From Tritrichomonas musculus (lineage: Eukaryota; Parabasalia; Tritrichomonadida; Tritrichomonadidae), in contig JAPFFF010000004.1 in the NCBI GenBank assembly GCA_039105265.1, forward strand, positions 3,224,001 through 3,288,000: a stretch of DNA of 64,000 nt, in the 5' to 3' direction. The stretch's first letter is position 1; every line of letters begins with the position of its first letter. The notes under the pieces were generated by a model. The model was not told the DNA's origin. It ran no database searches and saw only the letters and a program-made list of their open reading frames with translations. A program made the translations under genes and the position numbers. Shown here one piece after another: positions 1-11,826 of the stretch.

Positions 1-28
1 AAGATTTAACAACTATTCAAAAAATTGA

Positions 29-535
29 ATGAGAAGACCAAATAGTGTTTCAAAATTTCATATGATATTATTATGCTTTTTATTTGCACATTCTATTTCT
101 TTGAAATGCTTTGAGGTTTATGAATGGCAGTACACTTGCAATGAACCAAATTTGACAGATATTCAATGGAAAAAGGATCATTGTTATGAGAATAATACTT
201 GGCTTCAAGAATGTGAAGTATACGATATAGTTCCTTGCGATGGGAATCGAACATTTACTAGAGCGAAATGGTGTCCTAATACTAATGGACTGAAATATAA
301 CACAGCTGTTCTTCTTTCATTTTTTTTCGGAATGTTTGGAATTGACAGATTTTATTTAGGCTATACATCAGTTGGATTTATGAAATTCTTCACAGGTGGT
401 TTCTTTTTAATAGGATATTTACTTGATTGTATTTTGATTACTTGCCAAATCGTAAGACCAGCAAATAATTCTGGATATGCAGCTTCTGAACCATTTCCAT
501 TATTAACAAAGCATCCTCACCGAGATATATTTTAA
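29..535 (+). CDS. TM2-domain membrane protein
   Basis: A 168-aa protein with an N-terminal signal-peptide-like hydrophobic stretch (about residues 12-24, after a short basic lead; Met12 could be the true start). A cysteine-rich lumenal or extracellular segment with several N-glycosylation sequons follows (about 27-85). The C-terminal TM2 domain (about 90-142) has two hydrophobic helices joined by a short loop carrying the family's conserved DRF motif (residues 106-108, in GIDRFYLGY). This layout matches the eukaryotic TM2D1/2/3 family, small membrane proteins that in animals affect Notch signalling and endolysosomal function. The role in a protist is unknown. Only 28 bases lie upstream in the window, so the promoter is not visible. 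Confidence 0.85.
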   Translation: MRRPNSVSKFHMILLCFLFAHSISLKCFEVYEWQYTCNEPNLTDIQWKKDHCYENNTWLQECEVYDIVPCDGNRTFTRAKWCPNTNGLKYNTAVLLSFFFGMFGIDRFYLGYTSVGFMKFFTGGFFLIGYLLDCILITCQIVRPANNSGYAASEPFPLLTKHPHRDIF

Positions 536-948
536 TTCATTTCTTTTTCTTTGTACAATGTGTTTTTATAAAATATTATTTTAATAATAAGACTTTTCAT
601 AAAAGGGAAAGGATAATTTGCATATGTATATGCATATAAAAAACGAATAAATACGAAATTATATTTTCTATTTTTGATCTGAAATATTAGAGTTTTTTTC
701 CTAAAAAATGGAATGTGCAATATAATTGAATATAAGTATAACTTAATTACTTATTTCAAATATAATACTTCAATAAAATGAATAAATAAAAAGAAAATCA
801 AATTGAGATCATGTGTAATTAATGAAATAATTCTATAAAAATATAAATATCATATACAACTAATCAATTCTTTATAAATTTTTCTAATATATATATATAT
901 ATTGAAAAGATACCTAAAAAACATTTAAAATATTCTAATAAAAACAAA
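536..948. other. Intergenic, A+T-rich, no gene seen
   Basis: This stretch between two convergent genes holds no credible reading frame. It contains a small palindrome at 619-634 (arms TGCATAT and ATATGCA around GT) and a short TA run near 890. It presumably contains the 3' ends of both genes. Confidence 0.6.
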
Positions 949-2829
949 TTAAGAAGGACACAAATATGCATCAATAATTATATTTGGCTTGATTTTATAT
1001 TGACCTAGTGTGTATTTTTCCCTAAGAATTATTCCGTAGCACATAAGTCTTAATGAACAAGACGAAACTTGTTCATCAATATTTAATAATAACTGAATCA
1101 GTGAAGTAAGATGCCTAACAGACATTTCTGGATAAACAGGCAAATAGAAAAAGTCGTTGAAAACCGTTTTTATAGTAATAAAAAAAGAATTTGCTCGCCT
1201 TTCACATAAAATAAACTTTGTTTCTTGACAATGCTCAATCTGAGACATTTTCGTGTTTTGATCAAACAAAAGAATAGGAATATAGACGTTAACTTTTTCG
1301 CCATATTTTACATTATTGCGCTGCCTTGCAATTTCGGCAATATCTGTGACATAAGTTTGTGGCGATATAAATTGTTGTATATCTAAGAAAGGTGTTTTTA
1401 ATTTAATTGGAATATTCTCATAGAAGCCTTGCTTCTTGCATGTAATAACTGAAAAGTAAGCAATTGAAAGTTCATTCATCGTAGCTTTATCATTCAATAC
1501 TTCATTGTTATATATAAGACATATATTAGTAACAGGAATTCCCATAACATCGCGTATTTGCATTTTTAGATTCAGAACATCTTGATCGTCTTTAACATCA
1601 AAATAGTAAATAATTCCAGTTTCAAATTCTACACCATAAACAGGATCATCTTTCGTACGAAGCTGAACAGAAAAAACTTTGTTTTTTGATAGGTTACCGA
1701 TTCGTTCTTGAAATTCTTTGATAATCATTTGATGATTGTATATTAAAACTTGCCTGTTTACATGGAGTTTTATTTTGGATTGAATTGACTTCTTCAATTC
1801 ATATATTATGCTTTTTGATCTAATTGAAAGTCCAAGACTACCAAATAATCGTTCAACAACAACCATGACATCACCTGATGTCAATTTACTTTCTTTAACT
1901 TCAATAATTGCGTTATTAATAAGATTATAATCTTTTATTTTTTTGTCATCAACCATTATATTGTTTTGTAATGTTAATAGAATAGCAGACGGATCGCTAA
2001 AACTGAAAAAGTCTCTTGCAACAGTTTTCTTAAAATTAAGAATATAAGTTTCATTATATAAGCAGTAGCTTATTTGCCGCCCTTTTTGATTCTGAAGAAA
2101 AACAACAACATTTACAAATTTTGGTGTTACTGATTCACAGTTAAATGAAATCAACGACAATGAATGTAGGTTATATTTATAAAGCTTTGAATACTGAGTC
2201 ATATGAGTTTTGGCTCGTAATATAAAGTATTTATTAATTGAATTATATTCACTACTAGCGTTTTGTGCAACAGTAGTCCTTAATGCTTCTCCAATAGTTT
2301 TAGATAAACCAGCAACTACTGTATGATGAGGAATATTATTATAGTTCTCATATGAACCTACATTATTTGAATTAATTAAAATAACTTTAAAAGATGTAAA
2401 ATTATCAGGATAAAATCTGCTTAACCGAGGAGTATTTTGATAGTTGAAATTAATTAACTTCTGATTTATAGCTTCAGAAATTGTAAATCTTTCAAAAGAA
2501 TAATTTTTTTGGCTTTGAGAAGTAAAATCGCATATTGAGCTTGGTGATGAAGGTAATTTCGTCGGGAAATCATTTTTCTCTATTTCAGAGTCTTCTTCAC
2601 AATCATGAATATCATCAGAAATAATATATAATCCTGGAAGAGTAGGTTCAATGAAATTGGAAAGAGTTTCTGAATCAGAAATAATTCGATTATGAAAAAT
2701 TATTGTAATTCTTTCGGAATTTAGAGAATATAATATTTGAAAAAATTGTTTTGTATCTCGAATAGAAGTTGTAGGGTCTAAATCTAAAACGTACTCGTTT
2801 CCTCCTTTTGTCATGAATGTAAATTTCAT
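949..2829 (-). CDS. Protein with several ubiquitin-like domains
   Basis: A 626-aa protein starting at the ATG whose first base is 2829 (the open frame runs one TTG codon further). Residues 1-73 have the ubiquitin-fold pattern: beta hairpin, helix (TSIRDTKQFFQIL), an IIFHNRIISDSETL strand-turn like ubiquitin's LIFAGKQLEDGRTL, then a closing strand. Similar degenerate units can be seen near 255-313, 335-392, 405-466 (CLIYNNEVLNDKATMNEL) and 545-626. No terminal di-glycine is present, so it is not a conjugated modifier. It is more likely a scaffold or adaptor built from ubiquitin-like modules. A low-complexity acidic/serine linker spans about 75-105. The number of modules is judged by eye; the precise family is unknown. 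Confidence 0.7.
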   Translation of the reverse strand: MKFTFMTKGGNEYVLDLDPTTSIRDTKQFFQILYSLNSERITIIFHNRIISDSETLSNFIEPTLPGLYIISDDIHDCEEDSEIEKNDFPTKLPSSPSSICDFTSQSQKNYSFERFTISEAINQKLINFNYQNTPRLSRFYPDNFTSFKVILINSNNVGSYENYNNIPHHTVVAGLSKTIGEALRTTVAQNASSEYNSINKYFILRAKTHMTQYSKLYKYNLHSLSLISFNCESVTPKFVNVVVFLQNQKGRQISYCLYNETYILNFKKTVARDFFSFSDPSAILLTLQNNIMVDDKKIKDYNLINNAIIEVKESKLTSGDVMVVVERLFGSLGLSIRSKSIIYELKKSIQSKIKLHVNRQVLIYNHQMIIKEFQERIGNLSKNKVFSVQLRTKDDPVYGVEFETGIIYYFDVKDDQDVLNLKMQIRDVMGIPVTNICLIYNNEVLNDKATMNELSIAYFSVITCKKQGFYENIPIKLKTPFLDIQQFISPQTYVTDIAEIARQRNNVKYGEKVNVYIPILLFDQNTKMSQIEHCQETKFILCERRANSFFITIKTVFNDFFYLPVYPEMSVRHLTSLIQLLLNIDEQVSSCSLRLMCYGIILREKYTLGQYKIKPNIIIDAYLCPS

Positions 2830-3790
2830 CAATCTTATGAAAAGAATAATATATTTTCTTTTTCCAAATTTTCAAATGGAAAAAATTCTATTCATTTAAT
2901 AGAAATTGAATAAGAAACGATCAAATAAAATTTTGAAAATTGCCTACTTTAAAATACTTTAAAAATCTTTTGACTGCTTATTTCAGCAAATAATTTAATC
3001 AACTAATCTTCATCTATCTCTTTCAGCAAATACGATTATTATTCATTAATCTCTATGTTGTTGAACGATACAAATAGGATTACAAATCAAAAAAAAAAAA
3101 AAATTTTAAACAAATCAATTGATATATAAATAATTTAGTGAAATTCGAAATTTTAAATTTTGATTCAATTCAAAATCATATTGCTTTATATGATTTTAAA
3201 TCAAATCATTTAATAGAATTAAACCAAAAAATCATTTGATTAAATCCAAAGTCTCACAGTTCATTTAGATTCATTATTTAATCATCCAATAAAATTACAA
3301 ATCTATTTCATTCAAAATCAAATCATTTAATCAAACTAAAAACTAAAACATTTCATGTAATACCTGGGTTTTGTAATGTTAGCATCTCTGCTGAAAATGA
3401 TGAAAACGCATTCAATTAATAAAGTCAAAAAATCACCCAGTCATCATATGATGTTTTAAATAAAATTCTAACTCACTCATCGTTCTACGAAATTCTTATG
3501 AAACTCAATAAAAGATCTTCAGTATTTAATTGGAATATTACGTCATTTATGGTATCTTCATAAATCCAAATGTCACTTTTTTTTTCACCCAAAATTTTCA
3601 GTATATCATCGCAAAATAAAATAGAACAAATAACTGTCACTATTAATAAAATTTTATTGTTTATTAGTTGAATCAGGAGAAAAAATTTTTGTTACAGTAA
3701 TGATTTGTAAATTATAATTTTCATATGAGATTGAAAGTTTTAAAAAACGCATACAATCATAGTCAGAATATGAAATTTCCTTTTGATAAT
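2830..3790. other. Intergenic with degenerate AAATCATTTAAT-like repeats
   Basis: Nearly 1 kb without a gene. Between about 2990 and 3360 short degenerate repeats related to AAATCATTTAAT and its relatives recur many times, together with an A-run near 3092. It separates two genes on the same strand. No transposon ends were found. Confidence 0.5.
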
Positions 3791-6628
3791 TCATTTCATA
3801 TCATTTTTTTTTTTATGAATCATGACAATTTTGGCTGAATTAAATATGGCAGAAATATTTTCCATATTCAAATTTTCATGAATTTCAACAACCTTCAAAT
3901 TTGAGCATAAAAAGAATGCATAATCATCAATTTTTGTTACATTTTGCGGAATAGCAATACAATCAATTGAAGAGTGTGCGAAAGCATATTGTGATATTGA
4001 CTCCAATTCTGAATTCTCATCGAAAACGACTTTTTTCAATCTTTTGCACCCATTGAAAGCATAATAAGAAATTTCTCTGATGAAAGAAGGAACAAAAGCT
4101 TCTTTAATGTCTCTTCTAGCAACGAAGAGCGTGTCAAAATTTTTTTGTTGGCTTGAGGACTTGGCAACGATGAAAGAGTTCTCAAAAAGTGAAATGTTTT
4201 CTTCACTTTTTGTGAAGATTTTTATATTCGTTAATTTATTTGTATTAATAAAGGAAGTACCTTCCAATTCTACACTAGAAGGAAGAGAAATACTCATTAA
4301 TGAAGAATTGGCGAAAGCGAATTCGCCAATTTTTTTGATTTTTGAATCTTCTTTGAATTCAACTTTTTCAAGTTTTTGACAATAATTGAAACAATAATCG
4401 TCAATTATTTCAACACTTGAAGGAATTTGAATGCTTTCAATAGAAGTTAAAGAAAAGGCTTCTTGACCAATATAAGCAAGTTCAGAATTTTGAATAAATT
4501 CAATTTTTTTCAAAGAAGTATAATTCAAAAAAGAAAACGATAAAATTTTCTTTACAAAAGTTGGGACGATAGCTGTCTCAATATTTTTTCTGGCAAAAAT
4601 AATAGCATCAAAATTTTCTTGATTAGGAGAAGATTTGCCAATTATGAGCGAATCATTGTAATAAAAGAAATTTTGTTTTTTCTTTTGAATTATTTTAATT
4701 TCATTCAAATTAGGTGAATTGAAAGCATTGTCACATATTTCAATCAAGCTTGAAGGAATAGTTATGCTCTCGATTGAAGAATCAGAAAAAGCTTTTGATT
4801 GAATTGACATCAAATTTGAATCCTTTGAAAATTCCACTTTTTGAATGCATTTACAATAGGAGAAAGAAAAAATGCCAATTGAAACAACTGATGATGGGAA
4901 TGAAATATTTCTTATTGAAGTTGATGTGAATGCATTTTCTTCAATTGTTGTCAATTGTGAATTTTCTTCAAATTCAATTGAATGAAGTTTTGTGCATTTT
5001 TGAAATGATTGTGGACGAATTCGTTTAATAAATGACGGAATGACAACTTTTTCAATATCTCGTCTGGCCAAGATGAGATCATCAAAATTTTCTTGATTAG
5101 GAGAAGATTTTCCAATGATGAATGAATTATCATAAAATTTAATATTTTCTTCTTTATTTTGAAAAATTTTAATTTCTTTCAAATTTGACAAGTCATCAAA
5201 ACATCTCTCTTTAAATTCAACAATATTTGAAGGAAGCGAGATCGATTCCAAAGCAGAACTAGAAAAGACAGATTCATTAATTACGTTAATTTTTGAACCT
5301 TCTTTAAATTCCACTTTTTTCAATGATTTACAAAATAAAAAGGCGTGATTTTCAATGCTCGAACATGAAATTGGAATTGAAAAACTTGAAATCGATGAAT
5401 TTGAAAAGGCAAAACTTCCAATTGACGATAATTGTGAATTTGGGGAGAATTCAAAAGATTTGATTTTGACACAATTGCTGAATGAATTAGAATCAATTCT
5501 CTTTATGAACGATGGAATGACAACTTTTTCAATGTCCCGTCTGGCCAAGATAAGAACATCAAAATTTTCTTGATTCGGAGAAGATTTTCCAATGATGAAT
5601 GAATCATCATAATATTTGATATTTTCTTCTTTGTTTTTAAATATTTGAATGTCAGTTAATTTCGAAGTCCCATTAAAACAACTTTCTTGAAATTCAATAC
5701 TTGATGGTATTGAAAAAGTTTTGATGTATGAATTTGAAAAGGCTCGTTTTTCAATTATTTGAATTTCTGAATTTCTTTGAAATTCGACTTTTTTAAGATG
5801 CTTACAATATGAAAAAGCTTCTTCTTCTATTCGTGTTACATGAGATGGAATTAAAATACTTCTCAATGACGAATTAGAAAATGAATATTTTTCAATAATT
5901 TTCAATTCAGAATTTTCTGGGAATTGAATTGAATTAACTTTTTGTGAATTTTGAAAAGAACCTCTAATTATTCTGGTGACAATATATTCTTCATTTCCAT
6001 ATTCAATTGATCGTGGAATGAAAATGTCTTCGTCTTTGCTGAGTGAGGAAAAAACTCCGGCCGTTTTCTCTTCTTCATTGATGAGATAAATTATGTCATT
6101 TTGACAGACTTTTTTCGCCATTAATAAGTTGGCATATTGAATATCACCTATTTCACAAGCTAAAAAAAATGTTTGTTTGTATTCTGAAATATTTGAATTG
6201 GTACGGAAAAAGTTGTTTTGAAATAAAATTTCAATTGATTTTTGATAATTGTTCTTTTTTCGGTGCAAAATATCAAATTTCGTTTTTATTTTGTTTTCTA
6301 TTTCATTGTTTCTCATCGAAAAAAAAGAAAAAATGCCTGCTTTCCTTTTAAATGTTTTAATAAGATTTGCCATTAAATTGAATTCATTGCTTAATGATTC
6401 AAATTGTGAAATATTATTATTATTAATTTTAGGAATTTTGTTTTTAAACCAATAATCGATAAAAGAATGAAAAACTTCATCGCTTACAACGGATTGAACA
6501 TGATATTCATAAGTTTCCATTAATGATGAATGAACTTCAATATTTACATCATCAAGATGTTTGAAATCAGTAGGGATTGTATAAATTTCATTTTTAAAAA
6601 CTAACTTATGTTTTGAAGAGTCTTTCAT
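3791..6628 (-). CDS. BspA-like leucine-rich repeat protein (LRR_5)
   Basis: A 945-aa protein. Residues 1-190 form a helical N-terminal region of the kind found on cytoplasmic trichomonad repeat proteins. From about 200 to 935 it consists of BspA-type leucine-rich repeats (F.NCxxLKxVEFxxxSxLxxIxxxAFxxSSIxSIxIPSSV), each about 23 aa. These are organised into a higher-order unit of about 157-159 aa. Each unit contains a distinctive spacer with SFIIGKSSPNQENFD followed by ARRDIE and PSFI, with copies near residues 335, 494, 651 and 808. There is no signal peptide and no transmembrane segment, unlike many surface BspA proteins of Trichomonas, so a cytoplasmic location is inferred. BspA-like genes form huge families in trichomonads; the function of this member is unknown. 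Confidence 0.9.
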   Translation of the reverse strand: MKDSSKHKLVFKNEIYTIPTDFKHLDDVNIEVHSSLMETYEYHVQSVVSDEVFHSFIDYWFKNKIPKINNNNISQFESLSNEFNLMANLIKTFKRKAGIFSFFSMRNNEIENKIKTKFDILHRKKNNYQKSIEILFQNNFFRTNSNISEYKQTFFLACEIGDIQYANLLMAKKVCQNDIIYLINEEEKTAGVFSSLSKDEDIFIPRSIEYGNEEYIVTRIIRGSFQNSQKVNSIQFPENSELKIIEKYSFSNSSLRSILIPSHVTRIEEEAFSYCKHLKKVEFQRNSEIQIIEKRAFSNSYIKTFSIPSSIEFQESCFNGTSKLTDIQIFKNKEENIKYYDDSFIIGKSSPNQENFDVLILARRDIEKVVIPSFIKRIDSNSFSNCVKIKSFEFSPNSQLSSIGSFAFSNSSISSFSIPISCSSIENHAFLFCKSLKKVEFKEGSKINVINESVFSSSALESISLPSNIVEFKERCFDDLSNLKEIKIFQNKEENIKFYDNSFIIGKSSPNQENFDDLILARRDIEKVVIPSFIKRIRPQSFQKCTKLHSIEFEENSQLTTIEENAFTSTSIRNISFPSSVVSIGIFSFSYCKCIQKVEFSKDSNLMSIQSKAFSDSSIESITIPSSLIEICDNAFNSPNLNEIKIIQKKKQNFFYYNDSLIIGKSSPNQENFDAIIFARKNIETAIVPTFVKKILSFSFLNYTSLKKIEFIQNSELAYIGQEAFSLTSIESIQIPSSVEIIDDYCFNYCQKLEKVEFKEDSKIKKIGEFAFANSSLMSISLPSSVELEGTSFINTNKLTNIKIFTKSEENISLFENSFIVAKSSSQQKNFDTLFVARRDIKEAFVPSFIREISYYAFNGCKRLKKVVFDENSELESISQYAFAHSSIDCIAIPQNVTKIDDYAFFLCSNLKVVEIHENLNMENISAIFNSAKIVMIHKKKNDMK

Positions 6629-6998
6629 TTTTATCTATAGTCTTTTGGTTTTCAATTTTCAATAGTTTATATGATTTTCAATAGTTTATTTAAATATAGC
6701 CAAAAAAAGGTCAAAAAATCTTAATATCTTTATATTCGAACATTGGTTTATTTATATTTTAGACTTTAATAGTTAATTTGATTCAATTGTGATTATAATA
6801 ATATATGTATTAACCAATCTTATTCAAAACCCTGATAATTTTCTCATCATTTTTTTTATTTTCCAAAAAAATTATTAAATAAATATTTGATTTTCCTCTA
6901 ATATTTGGTTTATGAAATAATTATTTCTAATTTTGATAATTTTTTTTAGAATTTTTCAGTTTAAAATTTATTTTATAAAGACGTTAAGATTGTTCTAA
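6629..6998. promoter_or_regulatory. Divergent promoter region, BspA-like / CFAP45
   Basis: 370 bases between two genes that start outward in opposite directions, so both promoters must lie here. Near the BspA-like start there is a tandem-like repetition of TTTTCAATAGTTTAT (about 6654-6692). I saw no convincing match to the Trichomonas vaginalis initiator consensus TCAYTWYTCATTA. Confidence 0.45.
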
Positions 6999-8387
6999 AT
7001 GAGGCATAATCCAAAGTTTACCACACGAATTGGAAATGTTCATGTTGATGCCGCAATCATGAATCGAAGGGACTGGCGAAGAGTTAAAAAAGAAGCCGTC
7101 CATTTAACAGCTGCTCAACAAATGGCATATACAAAAGAGCTTGATGAAAAAAAAAGAACCCAAACCCGCGCAATTAAAGACAAAAGACGGCGTTTAATAG
7201 AAGCAGAAAGAACGAAACAAGAAACACTCAAAAATCTGGCTACCCAGCAAGAAATGGATGAAAGAGAATACGCACTCAAAGTTGCTGAAGCTAAGGCAAA
7301 CGAAGAACTGGATGAAGTTAAAGCAATGAATGAAGAAATGATGTGTGCACGTGTTCGGACTATTCGTGATGCACAATTAGAACTAAACAAACAAAGAAGA
7401 TTAGAAGAAAAAGAAGAAGAGGCAAGAATGGCTAAAATGTTAGAAGAAGGGAGACAAAGAGCTCTTCAAATATACGCAAATAGAGAAAGAATGCTTCTAG
7501 AACAAAGAAAAAAAGGAGGGGCTGTTATTCTAGCCCAAATTGAAGAAAAGAAAAGAAATCAGCAACTTGAAAGAGAAAGGAGAGATCGAGAAATTCAAGC
7601 ATTAAAAGAAGCTGATAAAGCTGCTCGAGAAGAAGAAATAAGAATTAATGAAGAAAAAAAGAAAAGAGCCAGTGAATTTTTATCCGAATGTCTTGCTGCA
7701 AATTCAATAGCTTTGCAGAGAAGACAACAAGAAAAAGAACGTGAACTCGAAGAAAATGCAATGATGGCTGAATACCAGAGACAAAAAGCTGCCAGAGAAG
7801 AAGAATATGAAAAGAAAGTCCTTCAAGCAAAGAGATTGAAAGAATATGAAATAGCTGAAGTTAGGAAAAAGCAACAGCGAGCAATTGATACAAAAGCTCA
7901 AGAAGATGAACTAAGAGCTCGTAGAATTGAAGAAGAGCAAGAAAGAAAAGCCAGGCAAAAAGAAATTGAAGAACTAAAAAGGAGGCAAGAATTACTTATA
8001 CGCCAAAAAAGGGACCAAGACGAAGCAATACAATTAAAACAGAAAAGAATCATCGAATTAGCTAAAATTGAAAAGGCTGATTTTGAAAGAATTATAGCTG
8101 TTCAAAGAGCAGCAAGAGAAAGAGAAAGAATAGAAATGGAGAAGAAGAAGAAGAGAAATCAAGATTATAGAGATGAATTAAAGGCTGAAATGGAAAGAAA
8201 ACGTGAAGAAAAACGTTTAATTCCTCTAGCTAACCTAGATGAACAAAAACATTGTGAAGAACTACAACAAGATTATATTGACAGAATAGAAAGAATTAGA
8301 CAGATGAAGCTTGAACAATTGGCTTCTGAAGGAGTTCCTGAAAAATATTTAGCTGATCTCAGACGAAAACGATTTGTTATCAAATAA
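6999..8387 (+). CDS. CFAP45: Cilia- and flagella-associated protein 45
   Basis: A 462-aa, almost entirely alpha-helical, charged protein with the trichohyalin-plectin-homology (TPH) pattern over about residues 100-450. The stretch KGGAVILAQIEEKKRNQ (172-188), followed by a long EKKKRA/ANxxAxxRRQQEKERELEE segment, is the signature of CFAP45 (CCDC19/NESG1). This protein lies inside the lumen of axonemal doublet microtubules as a microtubule inner protein. Length is close to that of animal and algal orthologues. Base composition is noticeably richer in G and C than the flanks, as expected of a conserved expressed gene. Expected role: doublet stability and normal flagellar beating. Confidence 0.85.
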   Translation: MRHNPKFTTRIGNVHVDAAIMNRRDWRRVKKEAVHLTAAQQMAYTKELDEKKRTQTRAIKDKRRRLIEAERTKQETLKNLATQQEMDEREYALKVAEAKANEELDEVKAMNEEMMCARVRTIRDAQLELNKQRRLEEKEEEARMAKMLEEGRQRALQIYANRERMLLEQRKKGGAVILAQIEEKKRNQQLERERRDREIQALKEADKAAREEEIRINEEKKKRASEFLSECLAANSIALQRRQQEKERELEENAMMAEYQRQKAAREEEYEKKVLQAKRLKEYEIAEVRKKQQRAIDTKAQEDELRARRIEEEQERKARQKEIEELKRRQELLIRQKRDQDEAIQLKQKRIIELAKIEKADFERIIAVQRAARERERIEMEKKKKRNQDYRDELKAEMERKREEKRLIPLANLDEQKHCEELQQDYIDRIERIRQMKLEQLASEGVPEKYLADLRRKRFVIK

Positions 8388-8454
8388 TCATATTGTTGTT
8401 TTTATATATGTAAAGCAAATTCAATCAATTATTTTTATTATTTATTACTTTTTA

Positions 8455-8745
8455 TTAATCTTCATTTGAAGGGAAAAGAATTTCATCAACATTTTTTATT
8501 GTATCTTGAATTTGATCATATTGCAATTCTTCATTCATAATTTCTTTTTCTTGATGATCTTTAAATTGATTCCATTTTTTCTCTGATGGGTTCCATGTTT
8601 TTTGCTTCAGAAAAGTGGGATTTGCATTAATATCATTGGTTTCTGGGAAAATTCTTCTACAAGTATGTGGTTTTTCGACAAAATAAGTTCCATCAGGCCT
8701 CGTAAAAAGAAAAAGTTTTCTACCTGTATATAAGATATCACTCAT
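8455..8745 (-). CDS. Small conserved-looking protein, unknown
   Basis: A 96-aa reading frame from a clear ATG, ending 67 bases from the stop of CFAP45 in a convergent arrangement. The N-terminal half is rich in aromatic and basic residues (GRKLFLFTRPDGTYFVEKPHT) and the C-terminal half is acidic and helical. I do not recognise a family. Several small proteins of similar make-up bind the inside of axonemal microtubules, and the neighbour is such a protein, but that link is only suggestive. Confidence 0.6.
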   Translation of the reverse strand: MSDILYTGRKLFLFTRPDGTYFVEKPHTCRRIFPETNDINANPTFLKQKTWNPSEKKWNQFKDHQEKEIMNEELQYDQIQDTIKNVDEILFPSNED

Positions 8746-8918
8746 TCCAAATAATGAACTTCACTTATTAACAAAGAATAAATATAAATATCTTGATTAA
8801 TATTTTATTAAACAATGAAATTATCCATTTATTATGATTAATAAATATATATTTTTATATATTTTTTATATAAATATGAATGTTAGAAAAAAGGAGAATC
8901 ATAATTAGAATTGTATTT
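8746..8918. other. Flank of the nested insertion
   Basis: A+T-rich sequence between the small gene at 8455-8745 and the outermost MITE. It must hold the promoter of that gene; no motif stands out. Confidence 0.4.
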
Positions 8919-9307
8919 ATAATTGTTATATCTCGATAAGAGATATAAATTATCAGTGCATTTTTTGATATTGATAGATCGATTATCAAATTGATAATCA
9001 ATCTCGATATCAAATATAGAGGAAAATTATGATATCAAGAAAAAAAATTTCAAAAGTATTCAAATTTTTGGATAATAAAAAATACTAATATTTTTGCATA
9101 TAATAAATTTTAAATAATGAAAAATGAGAATATATGCTTTATCTAAATTATATATTATTTCACAAAGAAAAAAAAATCTAATAATGTTTATTAAATGAAA
9201 AATGTTTGATAATGGATATCAAATTTTTAATATTTTTCATATAACATTTCTGTTTTGATTTACAGTAAGGTTTCAAAATTGGAAAACGTTTCAAAATAGG
9301 AAAATCG

Positions 9308-9472
9308 GGGGATAAATCAAAAACGCCTATTCAATTTTTTTCCAACTACTCAATTTTTCACTTTTTCTAAAGGCGTTTTTGATCAATATTTTTAAAAAAA
9401 ATCAAAAACGCCACATTTGACCTTCTGCCAGGTAAAATTAAAAAACTCGTTTTTTCAAAAACGCCAGGTTTT
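9308..9472 (+). repeat. Left terminal inverted repeat of the 6.6-kb element
   Basis: A 165-bp arm holding four copies of the 11-mer TCAAAAACGCC: 9317-9327, 9372-9382 (reverse orientation), 9402-9412 and 9455-9465. In a genome this poor in G+C, repeated GCC-containing 11-mers stand out and are probably binding sites for the transposase supplied in trans. Confidence 0.85.
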
Positions 9473-11826
9473 TATTTTCATTCAAAAAAATAAAAATTAG
9501 AACATTTATATTGCTTTAAAAAAAATAAATATCTATTATTAAAAAATGAAATTAATATATAAAAATTATATTTTAAATGAATGTGTTTTTTAGTTTATTT
9601 TCAACAAAAACTCAAAATCAGTAAATATATGACTTTTTAAAAAAACTCTATTTTTATGTTTTCACATATATTTTTTCATTTATATTATTTATATAATCTA
9701 TAAAAGCGAAAATTTAAATAAAATATATTATTATTAAGGATCAAATAATTATCAGATTTCGAAAAAGAAGATTTAATCTATTCTTTAAATGTATATGTGT
9801 GTTATATTTTCCAATAAGTATCAATATGCAAATTAAATTTTGTAGAAAATGTTCAAATAGGTACTTTTAATTCATAAAAAAATTTTTCAATAATAAATGA
9901 TCTTAATGAAGCATATTAAACAAATGGATGCACTTTGGTAATTTATTTATATCTTATGCCTTTTATTGGAGAAATTAAAGATATAAAAATGTTTTTATTT
10001 TCATAGAAAAAAAATTGAATGCATTGAAAAATTGTGAAATAAATAAAATCATTTTTTTTATGAATTATCTTTTTTTTTACACAAAATAACATGAGGAATT
10101 ATTTGTTTTCTAAATATATGCTTTTCATAAATTAAAAAAATAATGACTGCTTTATGAAATTTTGTGTTTTCAGTTTTTGATAATTATTCAGCCAAACCAA
10201 TAAAAAATTACGAGAAATGTAAAACCCTTTAAAGAAGGGGGTAAATAAAGATTTATTATTTGTTAAGAATTTATAACTTTAAACGATATTAAAATTTTTT
10301 GATCAAAAAACTAAACGTATTATAATGCAAAATAGATAGTAAATGCGCATATTAATAAAATACCAAATAGATAAACATGTTTATTTCGTAGAATTGTAAA
10401 AAAAAAACCTAAACGCATTTAAAACGTTTAGAATTATATTCGGAACCCAATAAAAAAGCATTATCTTGGTATTTTTCATGAGAATAACCTATTTTCCAAA
10501 GTAAAACTAGAAGAAAAATCAAAACATAAATAATGGTTAAAATATAAACAAATTTAATACAATTTTGTGAAATCACATTGATTTTTTTGAATGTAGTATA
10601 AGATTGATTTGATATAAAAATAATTTTATCCTTCTTTATCGAAAAGTAAGAAATGATTAAAATATATATTTTATATATAAATATTATAATAAGGATAAAT
10701 TAAAAAATTAAAAACATAAATACTTTTATTTTTTGAGATATATTTGTTTTTTACTTTTTTCGAAAAACAAATGTTTTTTTGAAATGTCTGTCTTTTTGCT
10801 GCAAAGCGAGTTATTTGTTAAATTTTTGATTTTAATGAATATATATATTATTCATAAAAATTTCCTTAAAAAAATGAGTGTCTTATTGAAAAAAAGTCAG
10901 CTATATCAATAAGTCAAAAGAGTTCTCGCGGTTCAATAATATAATCATATATGAACATGTTTACTAAAATTATAATTTAACTTTAAATTGATATTTTTAA
11001 GCATAAATAAGGATAATCATGATTTAAAATTTCAATATGTATACAAATATTCAAACATTATTCTCAATTTTTTGTGAAAGCCAAAAAATAAAAAAAAAAC
11101 TTAGATATTTTGAGAAAAATTAAACGAATTTCTGATAAAATAAAATAACAAAATAATATATATATATATATAAATGAATATATTATACTTTTTATAAAAT
11201 GTATAATGTATTATTTCACTAAAGCTTGAATTTTTGGCTTACAGGATGTTATAAAGTGCAATTTGTATTGAAAAAGTTTATCTATTGTTGTATTCAATTT
11301 ACTTTTTGAGAAATCCGGTTAAATAAGCTTCTAAAAATGTTCAAACTGCAAAAAAGTCCAAAGCGCGCAATCTCTTACTATCTCAAAATCATATTATCTC
11401 TTTTCCTCCAAAAAGAAAAGCAATGAAACTTATAAAATATTTATGCTTTTGCTGACTTCTTGATATATATTTAGTATTGCTAGCTTACAATATTCTCCAT
11501 TTCTTGGCTTTTAGATCAAATAAACAAAGGTATTCATCATAATGATACTCTTTTTTTTCTAACGCTAGACTAATGCTTAATATTCCAACAAAATCTTTTA
11601 GATAAATACATGATAATAATGTCCTAATTGACACTTTAGTTTGAGAAATTATTCTATTTTTTATTATATTGTATATTCATGACTTTTAAAGATCCCTCAA
11701 TTGTGCGCCTACTTTTTATAAAACATTTTTTTTTTTTTAGGAGTGTGAGCTTTTGGAGTATTCTTAGATAAGATTCGTGAAGCTGAACTTGTGGAGAAGA
11801 AGTATAGGCTAGGGGAAATAGCAACC